From Uranotaenia lowii (taxonomy: Eukaryota; Arthropoda; Insecta; Diptera; Culicidae): a DNA stretch of 64,000 bases. Positions 45,664 to 58,192 of the stretch are shown in pieces. A program made the position numbers and the translations under genes. The notes under the pieces were generated by a model, which was not told where the DNA came from, ran no database searches, and was given only the letters and a program-made list of their open reading frames with translations. Position 1 is the first letter of the stretch, and each line of letters begins with the position of its first letter. Location of the stretch: contig NC_073692.1 in the NCBI RefSeq assembly GCF_029784155.1, positions 153,170,334 through 153,234,333 on the forward strand. The letters run 5' to 3'.

Positions 45664-46045
45664 TAGCTGTTTAGATGCGCTCTACAAAGGCAATTCGCTG
45701 CATTCATGGATTCAGTCCTTAGAGAACCATCAGAATGGGGGGGGGGTAGGCTTAATAGCGGCACGTTATCCAAACATACGGGAAAATTGTGCCTACACCA
45801 GCAAGTCCTAGAATTCCAGGTCAAGTCGCTATACGCAACATTAAAACCAGCATAAGGTGGACATGGGAATGTCGATGGCGCCTGAATCAATCATTTCTAA
45901 GGAAACATAAATACACACCTTCAAAATATAAAAACCAGAAATGTCCCTCTGATCAATGTGCTCTGACAAGATTGCGTATTATCTGGCAACCTTACCATAG
46001 ATACCTACTAAAGCGTGTTCGGATGAATAAGTAATCCAACTAAAT
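45664..46045 (+). mobile_element. I-clade element, C-terminal remainder
   Basis: A frame with IPGQVAIRNIKTSIRWTWEC and RLRIIWQPYHRYLL resembles the C-terminal region after RNase H, in the same orientation as the RT at 42,998. A G run at 45,739-45,747 probably breaks the frame. The boundary at 46,045 is approximate. Confidence 0.6.
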
Positions 46046-46089
46046 TGCGTGTAAATCAATTATTTGTTTATTAAAAAAATAATGGCATA

Positions 46090-46545
46090 AAACATCCATA
46101 ACGGCAGGATGCCGTGGAAAATGTCTGCCACCTTGTCCAGGAAGCTCTCTCAAGTCTGCTTTGGCGTAGATTTCGTCGTTTATTGCCATGCAATGAAACT
46201 TTGTCAACAATATCGTTTACAGTTTCCGGGATCTTGTTCTTGCCGTAAGGGTTTGCCTATCGCTTCGATTTGGAATGACTACCTTCTTAAAAGTCGATAG
46301 TCCGGATCGTTTTTAAGCTTCATGCACGGTTGTAGACGATATTCCCAACTTATTTGCGACATCTCGAATCTAGGCTTCGTACTTGTTGATAAACGTTCCC
46401 CGAACACTTTCAACCCTTTGTTGGTTGATTTGGCCTAACGATTTTGGTATTTCGGTTTGCGTGTAGTTTGAATTTTTACAAAGCATGTACAAAATTTTGA
46501 TTCGTAGCTCCTCCTGCTTGGACGCCATTTTGATAACTAAAGATC
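46090..46545 (-). pseudogene. ITmD37E-type transposase remnant, N-terminal part
   Basis: On the minus strand the sequence follows the N-terminal half of the transposases at 46,928 and 61,757. It runs from the start region (ATGGCGTCCAAGCAGGAGGA at about 46,528) through the helix-turn-helix region to the first-aspartate region near 46,170, but with many frameshifts. The C-terminal half and the TIRs are lost. It is the oldest of the three copies. Confidence 0.7.
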
Positions 46546-46927
46546 TATTGTTAAAATATATATAATAGAATCATTCCACACACTCTTTTAGTTGACCGCT
46601 TTTTGATTCAAACACCTTTTAATAAACTATCGTAATTGGTGGGTTTTCATAACCTTTGATAAAGAAGCTGTGAATATTGATTTTCAATATTTACTTAAAT
46701 TTCTAGCACTAAAGTGCCAAAAATTCAAAGAAATTGATGTACAGAAGTCGTTGTAAAGCCTGGATTCAATCTCAGGGAAGATTTCTAACCAAATCGGCAC
46801 TGAAAGAAGAAATATAGCGATGGATAATATTTGTATTGAGTTGTGTTCACGAAATAATCCACAAATGAATTTCCTGTACTGCCGCTATAGTAAAATATAT
46901 ACAGAAACAGATCAATAGGAAAACTTA

Positions 46928-48085
46928 AAGGGTGATACGGTCAAAATTTGGTCAAGGGAAAACGCGTGTAAATCGGTGAAATCGTTTATTTAAAAAATCA
47001 AATAAATTTCGTTTTTCAAGTTTAATTAGTATTAAATTCAGGAAAAATATTCAGTTAGGCTTCCGCTTTTCCAAATCCGAATTTCCGGGCCTTACGCTTA
47101 ACCCCTGCCATCAGATTTTGTACAGCCACCTTGTCCACCATCTTCGCCGCAGAAAGCCAGTTTGCCTTGAACTGCTGCTGGTCCTCAGCAGTTTTTTTGG
47201 TCTTCTTTAGGTTCCGCTTGACAATAGCCCAGTATTTCTCAATTGGGCGGAGCTCTGGCGTGTTAGGAGGGTTCTTGTCCTTGGGAACCACCTGCACGTT
47301 GTTGGCGGCGTACCACTCCATGGCCTTTTTACCGTAATGGCAAGATGCCAAATCCGGCCAAAACAGTTCGGAACAACCGTGTTTCTTCAGGAAAGGCAGC
47401 AGACGTTTATTCAAACACTCTTTCACGTAAATTTCTTGGTTGGCAGGTACACAGGTACAGATGGCTTGCCAAAACAGATATTTCTTCGCGAACTTTGACA
47501 GTTTCATGTGCTTAAAAATATCTGCTACCTTTCCCCTTCCTTTTGCCGTATAAAACTCCTGTCCCGGAAGCTGCTTGTAGTCGGTTTTGACGTAGGTTTC
47601 GTCGTCCATTACCACGCAGTCAAACTTCGTCAGCATCGTCGTGTATCACGGTTGTAGACGATACACCGAGCTTATTTGCGGCATCTCGGAGAGAGAGGTT
47701 AGGGATTCGCTTGAAACTACCGGCAACTCTCTTTGTCGTCTCAGCGGCTTCCGGTTTTCGATTTCCCCCCGATCCAGACTTCCTGGCTGTCGACAAACGT
47801 TCCCCAAACACTTTAATTACATTTGTAACGGTTGATTTGGCAACTATTAGCGATTTTGCCAGCTTTGCGTGCGAGTAGCTCGGATTTTCACGAGCAAAAT
47901 TTGATACGTTGCTCTTCTTCCTTGGACGGCATTTTGACAACTGAAGAGTGAATTCCAAAATCAAAATAGGAGCAACATTCTTCACACACACACCTTCAAA
48001 ATGAGGGGTGTTCAGGTTTTTTAAATGCAAAAATGAAAGAAATACGTCAAGTTGATATTGACCAAATTTTGACCGTATCAACCTT
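46928..48085 (-). mobile_element. ITmD37E mariner-like transposon, internally deleted copy
   Basis: The ends are AAGGGTGATACGGTCAAAAT and, inverted at the right, AAGGTTGATACGGTCAAAAT. TA precedes the left end; the right flank has CA in place of TA. The frame 47,636-47,055 (minus) holds the catalytic core: CVVMDDETYVKTDY, then LFWPDLASCHYGKK, then NTPELRPIEKYW. Counting from the second Asp to the Glu of RPIE gives 37 intervening residues, the DD37E spacing. An N-terminal piece lies at about 47,940-47,640. About 125 bp between them and about 40 bp before the second Asp are deleted relative to the copy at 61,757. Frameshifts at 47,620-47,640 separate the pieces. It is inactive but could be mobilised in trans. 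Confidence 0.9.
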
Positions 48086-48970
48086 CATACCATTTCTGAG
48101 TTGTCCAACTTTGTAAGGTATTACTCAATGAACTTCAACCCTAAGAATTTAAATTGTCATTTGTCTGGTAGCCCTAGACCCTTCACGTACATTCCGCGAG
48201 CCGTGAAATAGCGCTAAGGAAACGCTCGGACCGACCCAGCTCGATGTGCTAGCTGTTTTCAATGTAATTCATAGCAGCAACGCCAGCAGCACACCATTCT
48301 AGCTAGATACACAATCGTGAAAACGAAACGTCACGATGAGAGCGAATCTGAACTGGCTGAACTGAATTGCGAATCCCTACATCTCGCCGAATGAATGGCC
48401 CGAAGACATTCTCGTTAGTGTGCAAAGTGCGTTTTCCCGAGAACCATCAATATCGTTCACCGTCTCGGAATCGAACCAACCCCGAGAATCGAAACGGCAA
48501 GCAATAAGTTTTCCAGAAGCTCACCTTCAATCACTCTTTGTTGCCTCTGCGGCTCTCTACTCCACCCACCCATTCACGATTCACGAAGACGCACGGCGAC
48601 GACGGTGAAATATTTCGAATGTGAAGTGAAGTTGACTCCTCGAAAGTTAGCGCGAGTGTCCTCCTCCTCCTGCAAAACCTTTTGCAAAACCGTGTGAATC
48701 ACTCTGAAATGATAAAGCGAAGCACTTTCACAGCTTTTCTTCCACCATCAGCATCATCAGCCAACAACGGCAGAGAATGGGAAGAATCACTTCGGTCATA
48801 AAAGTTTGTTTCTTTTACAGCTTTCATGAACCCCATGAGCTCCGCGCATTTTTCCGAGGAAAACCAACGAAAGCAAACATAAATAGCTGCCGCGTATCAA
48901 GCAGGAGATCCGGTTAGAGACGACGAAGAAAAAAAAAAAGAGTAAAGTAACGTTCCGTTCAAGTTTTTCG
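48086..48970. other. GC-richer unique DNA upstream of a TATA promoter, no gene recognised
   Basis: Serine-, arginine- and histidine-rich open frames such as 48,420-48,608 are not supported by any family match. It could be promoter-proximal regulatory DNA. Confidence 0.4.
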
Positions 48971-48975
48971 GCAGC

Positions 48976-48982
48976 TATAAAA
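48976..48982 (+). promoter_or_regulatory. TATA box
   Basis: TATAAAA in the context GCAGCTATAAAATACC is an excellent TATA box and predicts a start site near 49,006. A perfect splice donor 350 bases further supports a first exon. Confidence 0.45.
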
Positions 48983-49005
48983 TACCTACTCATAGGACGT
49001 AGAGC

Positions 49006-49356
49006 TGAGACTAAGGTTGCTTGCGGTTTCGTTTCGGATACGGAAAGGTGTGTGTTTTGTTGTTTATTTCTGTGTGGCATTTTTCTCTGGCTCGGAGAAG
49101 AAGAAAACGTGGAAAATTCACATACCCACACTTACACAAACAGCTACAAACCATTCGAATCCGAATAGTTGTTGGTGGTCAATGGCTGGGAATGACCGCC
49201 AATTACCAACTAAAGTCAACCGGAAGTGCGCGATGATTGATTGAGAAGAAAACTTCGGAGGCCGGTGTCGTTGAACACGTGCGTCTCCACTGTGGGTAGC
49301 TAGAAGCGAGAAGACCTTTGCCAAAATATAGTGAATCGGTGTGTTTAGTGTCTACC
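49006..49356 (+). other. candidate non-coding first exon with consensus donor
   Basis: From the predicted start the sequence runs to TCTACC/GTAAGTGAG, a full match to the donor consensus at 49,357. Short open frames (49,017-49,244) lack known similarity and stop before the donor. Sequence such as ATATAGTGAATCGGTGTG is typical of dipteran leaders. By inference it is an alternative 5' UTR exon joining to 60,466. Confidence 0.4.
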
Positions 49357-50656
49357 GTAAGTGAGAAATTGAAAAAAATAATACCAAAGAAATTGAAGCT
49401 CTGAACCGAGAAGATAGATCGTTTACTATTCTTAGTTGGGTTTTGCTGAAATCAGGACCAAAGCGTAGATAATTTGTTAAGGAAATTGCCGGTGGTTGGA
49501 TTTGTGTGAATGGGTAAATTCAACGATTCCATCGATCATGACACAAATAGCTGCCCGAATTATGTGGATTAAATAGCTGGTAGCACTAATTTATTCCTGC
49601 AACATATTATACGGAAAATTCGACAGGCGCAATCTGATTGGAGGTAAATTTAAATGTATATCCTTTCCATTATTGGTTTTTCTATCTAAAACATAACAAT
49701 AACAACATTTGTAGTGGATCTTAAGATAATAGTTTGTCATAAAAATGCATTTTTTCAAGGTATCAATAAATTTGGAACGACGTTGATTATATCATTCTGA
49801 TTAAAAATAAATTGAGGAATTATTGTTTAACCCTCATCCGCATTAGAGTGTCATTTTGACACTATTTCAAGTTTGAATGCTTGTAACTTTTTTCAGAAGC
49901 TTCAAAATACAAAAATTTCTTCGGGGTCCCTAAATGAATTCCAAAGTTCTTTAATATTGCATTTTTACTGTTTATATGGACGAACCCTGGAAGCCTGGAC
50001 AAAAAAACTCCCTTTTCCGACTTAGAGTGTCATTTTGACACTCCAAAATTAAAATCTATTTAATTCGTTTGAATTATTATGAACTTCATATAAAACTTTT
50101 ATCAATAGAAACCTTGTAATGTCAGTAAAATATGTTAAGAACATTATATATAGCTAAAGCTTCTAGTTTTCTCTTTATTCAGCATGAAAGAGAAAAAAAT
50201 CCGAGAAAACATGCCTCAGGAAAACTGCTGTAGTTCATATATTACACGTCCAAAAAAATATTTGCCTTATGCATATGAAAGCTGAAGTTAATGTCTACAT
50301 CATGAAGTCAAGAAATATTTTTTAATATTTTTTTTAATGAAATGATCACAAAAAGTTCAAAAAAGTGGTCTGAAAAACCAACTTTTCATTAGATTGCCAA
50401 TACCAAAAATGCGCAATAATCAAGAAATTTTATTTCTAATTCTATTTTCCTACTCATAACCATCACAGAACTCGAAAAAATAATAAACTTCACTGATACA
50501 ATTCCAAATGTATCAGAATCGAATATTCAAATCATTCCTTTTCTGGTAAGTCATACCATTACCAGAAATGAAAAACAAAGCCAACTTATTGAAAAAAAAA
50601 ATCAAAATTTTAATTTACATGAAAAAAATTGACGTCCTGAACTCGAATCTTTTATC
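49357..50656. other. AT-rich intron-like DNA with two AGTGTCATTTTGACACT hairpins
   Basis: The perfect inverted repeat AGTGTCATTTTGACACT occurs at about 49,847 and again at about 50,026, each preceded by CTTAGAG or ATTAGAG. The segment at 50,400-50,640 recurs, diverged, at 54,240-54,400 (ACCATCACAGAACTCGAAAA and neighbours). No gene is seen. Confidence 0.5.
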
Positions 50657-50891
50657 AGGGGTGAAATTATGAATCCTATTCGATTCGAGTTACCCGTTTC
50701 GAGCTGAACTCGAATCGAACTAGAATCAGTATTACGAATCTCGTTCGAGTTCTAAATTTTAAAGTACTAGATTTCGAGTAAATCGGGTAGTAGATCATCG
50801 CGAAGCATTCCATTCGAATCGAGATCGGTAACACCAAAGTTGGTCGAATCGAACGAAACTCGATTGTTTCGAGTTTCATAATCCCGCCCCA
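50657..50891. mobile_element. 235-bp short TIR element rich in TCGATTCGAG
   Basis: The ends GGGGTGAAATTATGAATC and, inverted, GGGGCGGGATTATGAAAC form an imperfect TIR. The interior is packed with variants of ATTCGAATCGAG and CTCGATTCGAGT in both orientations, so it would fold extensively. A TSD could not be decided. Confidence 0.6.
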
Positions 50892-50954
50892 GATTTTGAC
50901 TATCACCTCTAGCTATGGTGATATGGAGTTTTTTTTTATAATAGGTTGCCAGAA

Positions 50955-51421
50955 CTTTTTCAGCACGTGTCCAGTCCGGACAAATCCGGGCAATTTTATA
51001 TGAAAATCTGAAAAAATCCGAACATTTGATTTCAAAATTGTAACCAAAAATCCGGGCAATATTCGAGCAAATTTTGTCAAAACCCAAAAAATACTCAACA
51101 AGAATAAAAAAAAAAAAATAGGATGAGAAACTTCTCATCAAACTCATCGACAGATTTTAAATCGTATTTTTGGCTTCCAAAAAAACATTTCATGATTATT
51201 TTTATAAAACTTTCTCAGAAAATTTCATTTAAGAGGCAAACATAAAAAAATACAAAACACATTTTGTTGGTTTGGTTTGCCAAATAAAGTGAATAAATCC
51301 AGGCAAAATCCGGGATTTTTTTCAATGAAATCTGGGCAACCAGGCCGGGCCGGACTGTATCTTATTAATTTTGTATAAAATATTCGGGCAAACCCGGAAA
51401 AACCGGGCATTCTGGCAACCT
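50955..51421. mobile_element. 467-bp short TIR element (AGGTTGCCAGAA ends)
   Basis: The left end AGGTTGCCAGAACTTTTTC pairs with the inverted right end AAAGGTTGCCAGAATGCCCG. AATCCGGGCAA-type motifs recur throughout both halves. There is no coding capacity and the TSD is unclear. Confidence 0.65.
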
Positions 51422-52437
51422 TTGTTTATAAGATTTAAATATGCATCAAATTTGAGTAAAATCAAGCATTTATAACTGAAGAAATGGCAAATTTATACGA
51501 AAAAAAAACTGATTCTGAAATTATATACTATACAAATACAATTGAAACCAATATTCACAACACTTATTTTCTTCATACAATGAGAAGGCGACACCATCAG
51601 CATCCTCTATCGGACAAAATGGAAGCACTAATTCAAGGAATTCGTCTAACTTGTGGATAGTGTGTATTTCGGACTCGACATGATCAGGGATGCCAGTTAT
51701 AAAAAATACTATTATTTCTTTCTATTCTTGCACCAGAAAAGTTTTAGTGAATCAAAAAACAAACAAAAAGGGGTTTAATAAAATATCTCTATTCCATACT
51801 TGTAAATATTTCTGAGCATAATATGGAGCGGAATAATCACTCTCAATTACCTCCCTTATTTGATTATTTCAAACGATAAATTTTGATCGGCATAAAGTGA
51901 TTTTTAAGAAAAAGATTTTAAATTCAATCGGTCAGAATAGAAAAGAACTGAAAATTAAGAAAAAAAATATTTACGTAGAAATATCGTTATTTTTTTAAAC
52001 TAGATGACGAGTTTAGCTTTTAAATTTGGCAACAAATTGGTTTTTTCGACGATTCGTATTAAAAGTTGGGGTTATTATTATTTCATGCTAGATGTTTCTT
52101 ATAAGTATTTGAAAATTTTCAAACAAATTGGTTTATTATTAAACAAATGAAAAATTGAAGCAAAGTATCAAAGAAATTATTATCGAGGGAAAAAAAATCA
52201 GCACATTCACTTTAAATTAACACGAAAATTGAGTGCTCATTAAACAACATGTGATTTGTTATTAGCAAGAGGGAAAATTTTGTTCCCGCCATGGAATGTG
52301 ATGAAATTCGATAAAAATGCATCTCAGGTTCCGAATGGCATGTGTGTTGGTTTTTAAATGAAATACTTTTATTATTTATTAAATTTCTACTATGGCAAAA
52401 CAAATGATAATCCAAAACACAAAAAACTATCTACATA
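51422..52437. other. AT-rich DNA, nothing recognised
   Basis: No gene or repeat structure is recognised. Confidence 0.5.
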
Positions 52438-53101
52438 CAGTATCGTTCATAATTGTATCGAAACTGGAAGCAGGCGCACTGTCATTTCGGCTTTGAACTT
52501 CCATTAATTTTTACTGGTTGTAGAATCCTCTTATTTAATTTTTGGCATTTCGGCGAGTTGTGAAAATTCAAGGTAGAATATTTAGAAAGAACATGAAAGT
52601 ATTATAGGTGGAAAGATCAAAGCTAGAGCGCTTTGGGTAGAAGAAATTGAATAGTTGGTGAAAATGTGAGCAGGGCTTTTGTTGTGTGAACAGCTTTTGA
52701 ACTACTTAAGTGATTCTTTGCCGCGCGCCGTTTCAATGTTGATAGGAAGCGATGAAGAAACCCATCGCATTCCTACCCACATTGAAACACGGACGGGTCG
52801 AACACATGTGAGATTGTGTCCGACCGGGCAAAAAATCACCCAAGCAGCGCTCACATGTGCTGTTCTATTGCTAAGCCAATTCTATCGATGCGTGCTACTT
52901 TTTTAGGTACATCGAATTACTGTATCTCAGGCCACACACACTCAAGGAAGCTCAAATTTTGTGATATAATAATGAGATTATTGATCTATCTTCCGCAGAA
53001 AATTTGATCAAAAATATTATCAGAGTAAAAAGTTATGGAAGTTCAAATTTGATGTGACAGTGGGCCTGCTTCCAATTTCTATACAATTATGAACGGTACT
53101 G
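52438..53101. mobile_element. 664-bp Tc1/mariner-type non-autonomous element
   Basis: TA flanks both sides. The ends are CAGTATCGTTCATAATTG and, inverted, CAGTACCGTTCATAATTG. Inverted similarity runs for about 80 bases, including TGGAAGCAGG.CCACTGTCA and GAACTTCCAT.A.TTTTTACT. TA target plus CAGTA ends suggest a Tc1-like family. Only short, unrecognised frames lie inside. Confidence 0.8.
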
Positions 53102-53103
53102 TA

Positions 53104-54648
53104 TAACTAGGAATAACTAATAATTAATCATTTTCATTATCATATGTTATCATATATTACTTTATCTGTATTTAATTTTCGTCTCTTAGCTATTTTTTTT
53201 ATTTAGCTTCCGTTAATTTTGATTTGCCGTTTTGTATGACATATTGTAGGTGATGGATCGTTGTTGAAATCTCGAAATGAAGACGGAGATAAAATAAATT
53301 TTAAGGAATTCGAAAGGCGCAAATGTTTGAATAGGAATGTGTAGTTTGTTTGTTTACTCGATAAGAGCTAGCAAAAATTCTCAATGCAAAAGTCTTATAT
53401 CTGCGCTGGCAGATGTGATCTTGAATGCCGTAATTCAATGTATTTTTAGTTTATTATGAAGTCATAATAAATTCGTCATTTATTACAAATGTTGACCTTA
53501 ACGTTTTTGAGTCAAATAACATTCCCTTCTAATTCTTTTTTTTTCAAAACTTTAACTGAATCGATAGTAATATTACAATCACGATGTTAAAGAGTTTGGA
53601 TAACGTTTTAAAAATTGTCAGAATTTGCGCTGTTAATAATTTATATTCATTCAAAAAGTACTCTTTTTACTTCCGCCTTTTCGATATGCTATGCCACACT
53701 TTTAGCTATTGTCAATTGAAAAATCAGGACACCTGGCATCTCTAATCAAAGCTCTGAAAAAATTCACAGTGTAATACTTCCATTTTTGTCGACAGATAGC
53801 GCTATTCGTGTCTCCCGTTTTCTCGTTATGTGGTATATAATGGTTTAAGTATATCTGTATTTTGCATAATTCTCTCATGGAACAGTATTTGGGCTGAGGA
53901 TACCTATTCTTATTTTCAAAAAATAAATGGGTTGAAAAAGTTAAATTCTACATTTTTTTTAATTAAATTTCGATAGAAATCATTTATTGTTTTTTTTTCC
54001 GTTTGTACTAAAAAATAAAAAAAAAGTTTTATTTCTTTGAAAAAAATTTCAGAAGCCTGCAATTTATTTGATTTTTGCTCTAAAAATATCAAAAACTCAA
54101 ATTGGTTTAAGACTTCAAAAATTCGTTAATTTTTCGTATTTTAGAAAATGCGGAATAGTAAACAAAAAGAAAATTTCTATAAACTTTTTTCAAAGAAGTC
54201 AAAAATACTTCAAAAATTCAAATTCAGGTTCAAATTTCAAATTCAGCTAGAAATAATAACGATGCCAAAAAATCAAAGAAATAACAAATTTATTTCAATA
54301 ACCATTTTTTACTCCTAGCCATCACAAAAACTTGAAAAATAATAATGAGCAAAATTTTTTGAAAAAATTTAAAATTTTAACAAGAAAAAAACAAGAATGA
54401 ATTGATTCGGCCATAAGAATCAGTGCATTGAAATAGAATACATTAAATATAACATAACATTAAAAAATACATTAAATTCGAATCCTAAAACAAATATCAA
54501 ATCAGGTCAAAAATTAATCATGATTGAAAATTGTTTAGCAAATTGCTAATAACACAAGACAAAACAAAAACTCATCAAGGTGCACAGAGCTATTTTGACT
54601 AGTTTTGGAGCGCTGATTCCAAATACCCATTTCATTTTTATCTATTTA
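53104..54648. other. AT-rich DNA, nothing recognised except a shared repeat
   Basis: The part at about 54,240-54,400 is related to 50,400-50,640 (CTAGCCATCACAAAAACTTG and following). Otherwise no feature is seen. Confidence 0.45.
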
Positions 54649-55014
54649 CTTGCTGATCCCGTACGAACTTCGTTTCGCATTTAACTTTAAAACTGATGAT
54701 TTTGTATTTGGTTTGTATTTGGGACGAATTTTCACCAAAAAATTGCTTAATTTACTAAACAGAATATGCAAGCGACCTATTTGCTTCTCTACCAAACGGA
54801 AATTTAAAATAAGAAATTGATTGACTGTCGAAAAAAACACCCGTGTTCGAATTTTTGTCTTTTTCGGATGCATTACAACGAAATTATGTTTTAAATATTT
54901 TAAAGGTAATATTAACGGCCGTTTTCTGTCGTCTGATTAAAAATTTTACATCATAAATCCATTGTCAGTTTTGTAAAACACCCGTGAATGAATTTTTGTC
55001 TTGATCTCATGGAT

Positions 55015-56665
55015 CATGGCCGTAGGAACAGGGGGGGTTTTGGGGGTTAAACCCCCCCCATGAAGGTTCAGAAAAGCAAGCGAGGTATTCTACTCTACAC
55101 TCAAAATTTTAAATTCTTAATCAAATTTTGATCATTCAGTAAGGTTGTTCATGAGTAACAATCTTAACTCAGAAAGAATGCCAAAACCTCGAAAACTAAT
55201 CAACGGTTCTGAATTCTGCTTCAGTTTTTCAAATTTTGTTTGCTTGTTAATAGAAATTTGTTTCTCTAAACTAAATTTTAAATAAGATTATACTCATTCC
55301 AGAGGTTAAAGTTTCATATTGTTAAAATCTTTATTGCACTATTTGCATATTTCGGATTATGTATCCAGAATTTTTGATTTTTGGTTCGAATCACCATTAA
55401 AAATTGAAATCAAAAGCTGTTTGAAATCGATCAAATTTATGTTATATTTCAATCAAAAGAGGATACGTGATTTTTGAAACTCATATGCGTTTTCAATATT
55501 TGAATGATAACTTTCCAAATTAAAAATCAAAGAAAATTAGAAACCATCTTAGTTTTTTTTAATCGAAGTTTATAAACTCAATTCTTTAAAATTCCATTTA
55601 AAAAATAATGAAAATTATTTCTTTTGCAAAATCCAAACATTATAAAGCTTCAAATTGGCGAATCAGAATTGAAAACTTGAATCAGATTAATTTTTTTTTC
55701 TAAATTCGCATTTAAATTTAAATTTGCAAGTCATATGGCGATTATAATAAAAATAATAAATTCTGATTGAAACCCAAAACATCAGAAATAAAATGATAGG
55801 TTCATGGTTGAGAGTCCAAAACAAAAACCAACCAATTCTTGGCTTGTAATGGAAATGCTGATTTGGAATTCAGGAATAGTTTTTTTAATGTTTTTTTTTT
55901 AATTTTTATTTCAGAAATCACATAGAAATTCTAAAACAACTCTGAAATTAAAATTCTCAGTTCAGGTATAAATTCGTTGGGGAATTTATCTAGAAAGAGA
56001 TTTTGATTGTTGGTTTAATTTAAAAATATCAAATTCTTCATCAAGTCATTTTGAATACATATTTCAGCTAAAAACTACAAATTTAATGTAAAATTTGAGT
56101 AAGTTTTGTCATTTGTTAGGAAAAACGCAATTTTGATTTTTCTTAAAACCATCCACAGAGTTATTATTGTGGAATTGATTTTCGATGAAAAATTTTGTCT
56201 GTTATCTTTCTAAAAACAAATAGCAGGGACATATTTTTGGGTATTGTTCAACATTGCAGTTGCAGTTTTTTTCAAATCCAAATTTCAAACTCAAATCTAA
56301 AACTTGGAATGACTTAACCAGAAACAGATTAGAACCACAAAATTTTAATCTTTTACTTTTGAAAATTTAATTTATTTTGCAAGGTTTATTAAAAAAAATT
56401 TCTTTTTGCTAAAATCAAATGAAAAGCTAGGTCCACGAGTGTTTTTGTGCCAATTCAAAGACTTTTTGAAAATAAAAGGTTCCTTAAATGAATACCTTAC
56501 CTTACCCTTTCAAAGATTTAAGAATGTATTTTCAAAAGTTTCTACTTTAAACGATAATCGGTATATGTAAAGAACTTGAATTCGTGCATTCATTAAGCAA
56601 AAATATCGTAGTAAAAAATTGGTCATGAAAACCCCCCCCATGAGTCGGTTCTTCCTACGGCCCTG
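55015..56665. mobile_element. 1.65-kb hAT-like non-autonomous element nested in Helitron 3
   Basis: The 8-bp duplication TCATGGAT (55,007-55,014; 56,666-56,673) brackets ends CATGGCCGTAGGAA and, inverted, CAGGGCCGTAGGAA. An 8-bp duplication with CAGGG-type TIRs fits the hAT superfamily. G/C homopolymer runs lie just inside both ends. The AT-rich interior has no transposase. A diverged relative lies at 11,640-12,053. Confidence 0.8.
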
Positions 56666-58192
56666 TCATGGATAATAAAACAATTATTGCATAAACATTA
56701 AACAGTAAATGTGGACGATCCCTTTTTCTGTCGTCTGTCGTCTTTAGAAAGTTTGTTATCAGGAATCAATTCCTCGTCCTGCAAAACTTTCATGTTTAAA
56801 TTTTTGCCTCGATATGATGCCTAACAACGTAATTATTGCAAAAAAAAAATCGAAAATATTAAGACGAACCCTTTTACTGATTCCTTGTCAAAATTTGACA
56901 CCGGAAATCAATAACATGTGCTATAAAACTTTCATGTGCGAATTTTCATTATAATCCGATGTATAATCAAGACAATGGGGCTTATTCTGAAAGTCACGTG
57001 ACGTGATGTGCAAAATTTCACATCGTTGTGCCGACTCCAGAAACCACTCTAGGCTAGAAGTTTCAGCTTAAATGTCCTGTGGTCGATTTTGGGAGCTCAT
57101 TCATACTAACGTTTCTTCTCTGAAACATTTCCTGGAGTCAGGATAAAGAAGTGAAATTTTGTGATTCACGTCACTCGACTCGCACAAAAACCCCCCATTT
57201 AGCAAAAACAGTGAACAGATAATATGGACGACCATTTTTGCCGACTCCTGACTCGAGATTTGAAACCTGAAAAAATGAGCGTTCTTCAAAACTTCTATGT
57301 GGAAATTTTCAACTCAATCTAAGGCATAATAACGTCAATGCCGCAAAAAATTGAACATTTTATATGGACGACCCCTTTCGCAGACCTCTGAATGAAAATT
57401 CGACCTCTGAAATCAATTACTCGTTCCTTGAAACTCCCTTGTACCAAGTTTCCATCTTAATCCAATGTATTTGACCATTAATATCGCAAAAATAGTGTTA
57501 ATATGGACGACCCCTTTGGCCGATCTTTAAACCTGAGTTTGAAACCTGGAATCGATGGATCGTTCCTCAAAATACTCAAATTTTCATCAAAAAAAATCTA
57601 TAAGAACGCCAATATCGCAAAAAAAATAAAAGTTGATATGGACGACCCCTTTTGCCGACCCCTTCTAAAAATTTGGTAACTGGAATTGATTGTCCGTTCC
57701 TTAAAATCCCCGTCTGCAAATTTTCATCTCAATATAATGCATAATAACGCCAATATCGTAAAAACATTAAAAAGTTGATATGGATGACCCCTTTGGTCAA
57801 CCCCTGACTCTGAATTTAATACCTGTAATCGATTGCTCGTCCCTCAAAACACTCATGTGCAAATTTTCATATCAATTCAATGCATAATAACGTCAATATA
57901 GTAAAAACGCTGAACATTTCATATGGGCGACCTCTTTTGCCGACCCCTGACACAAAATTCAATACCTGGAATCAATTTCTCATCTCTCAAAACCCCTATG
58001 TGCAAATTTTTGTCACAATCCAACGAAAAAGAACGTCAATATCGCGAACACAGTATTTGTCTTGTATGGACGACCCCCTTTAGAAGGGGTCATTCGAAAA
58101 TCTGAAAAACATTTTTCATCATTCCTGATCCTAATGAGTATCCATGCCAAATTTCAGCTCTCTAGCTCTTAAGATGGCTGAGCCTATAGAGG

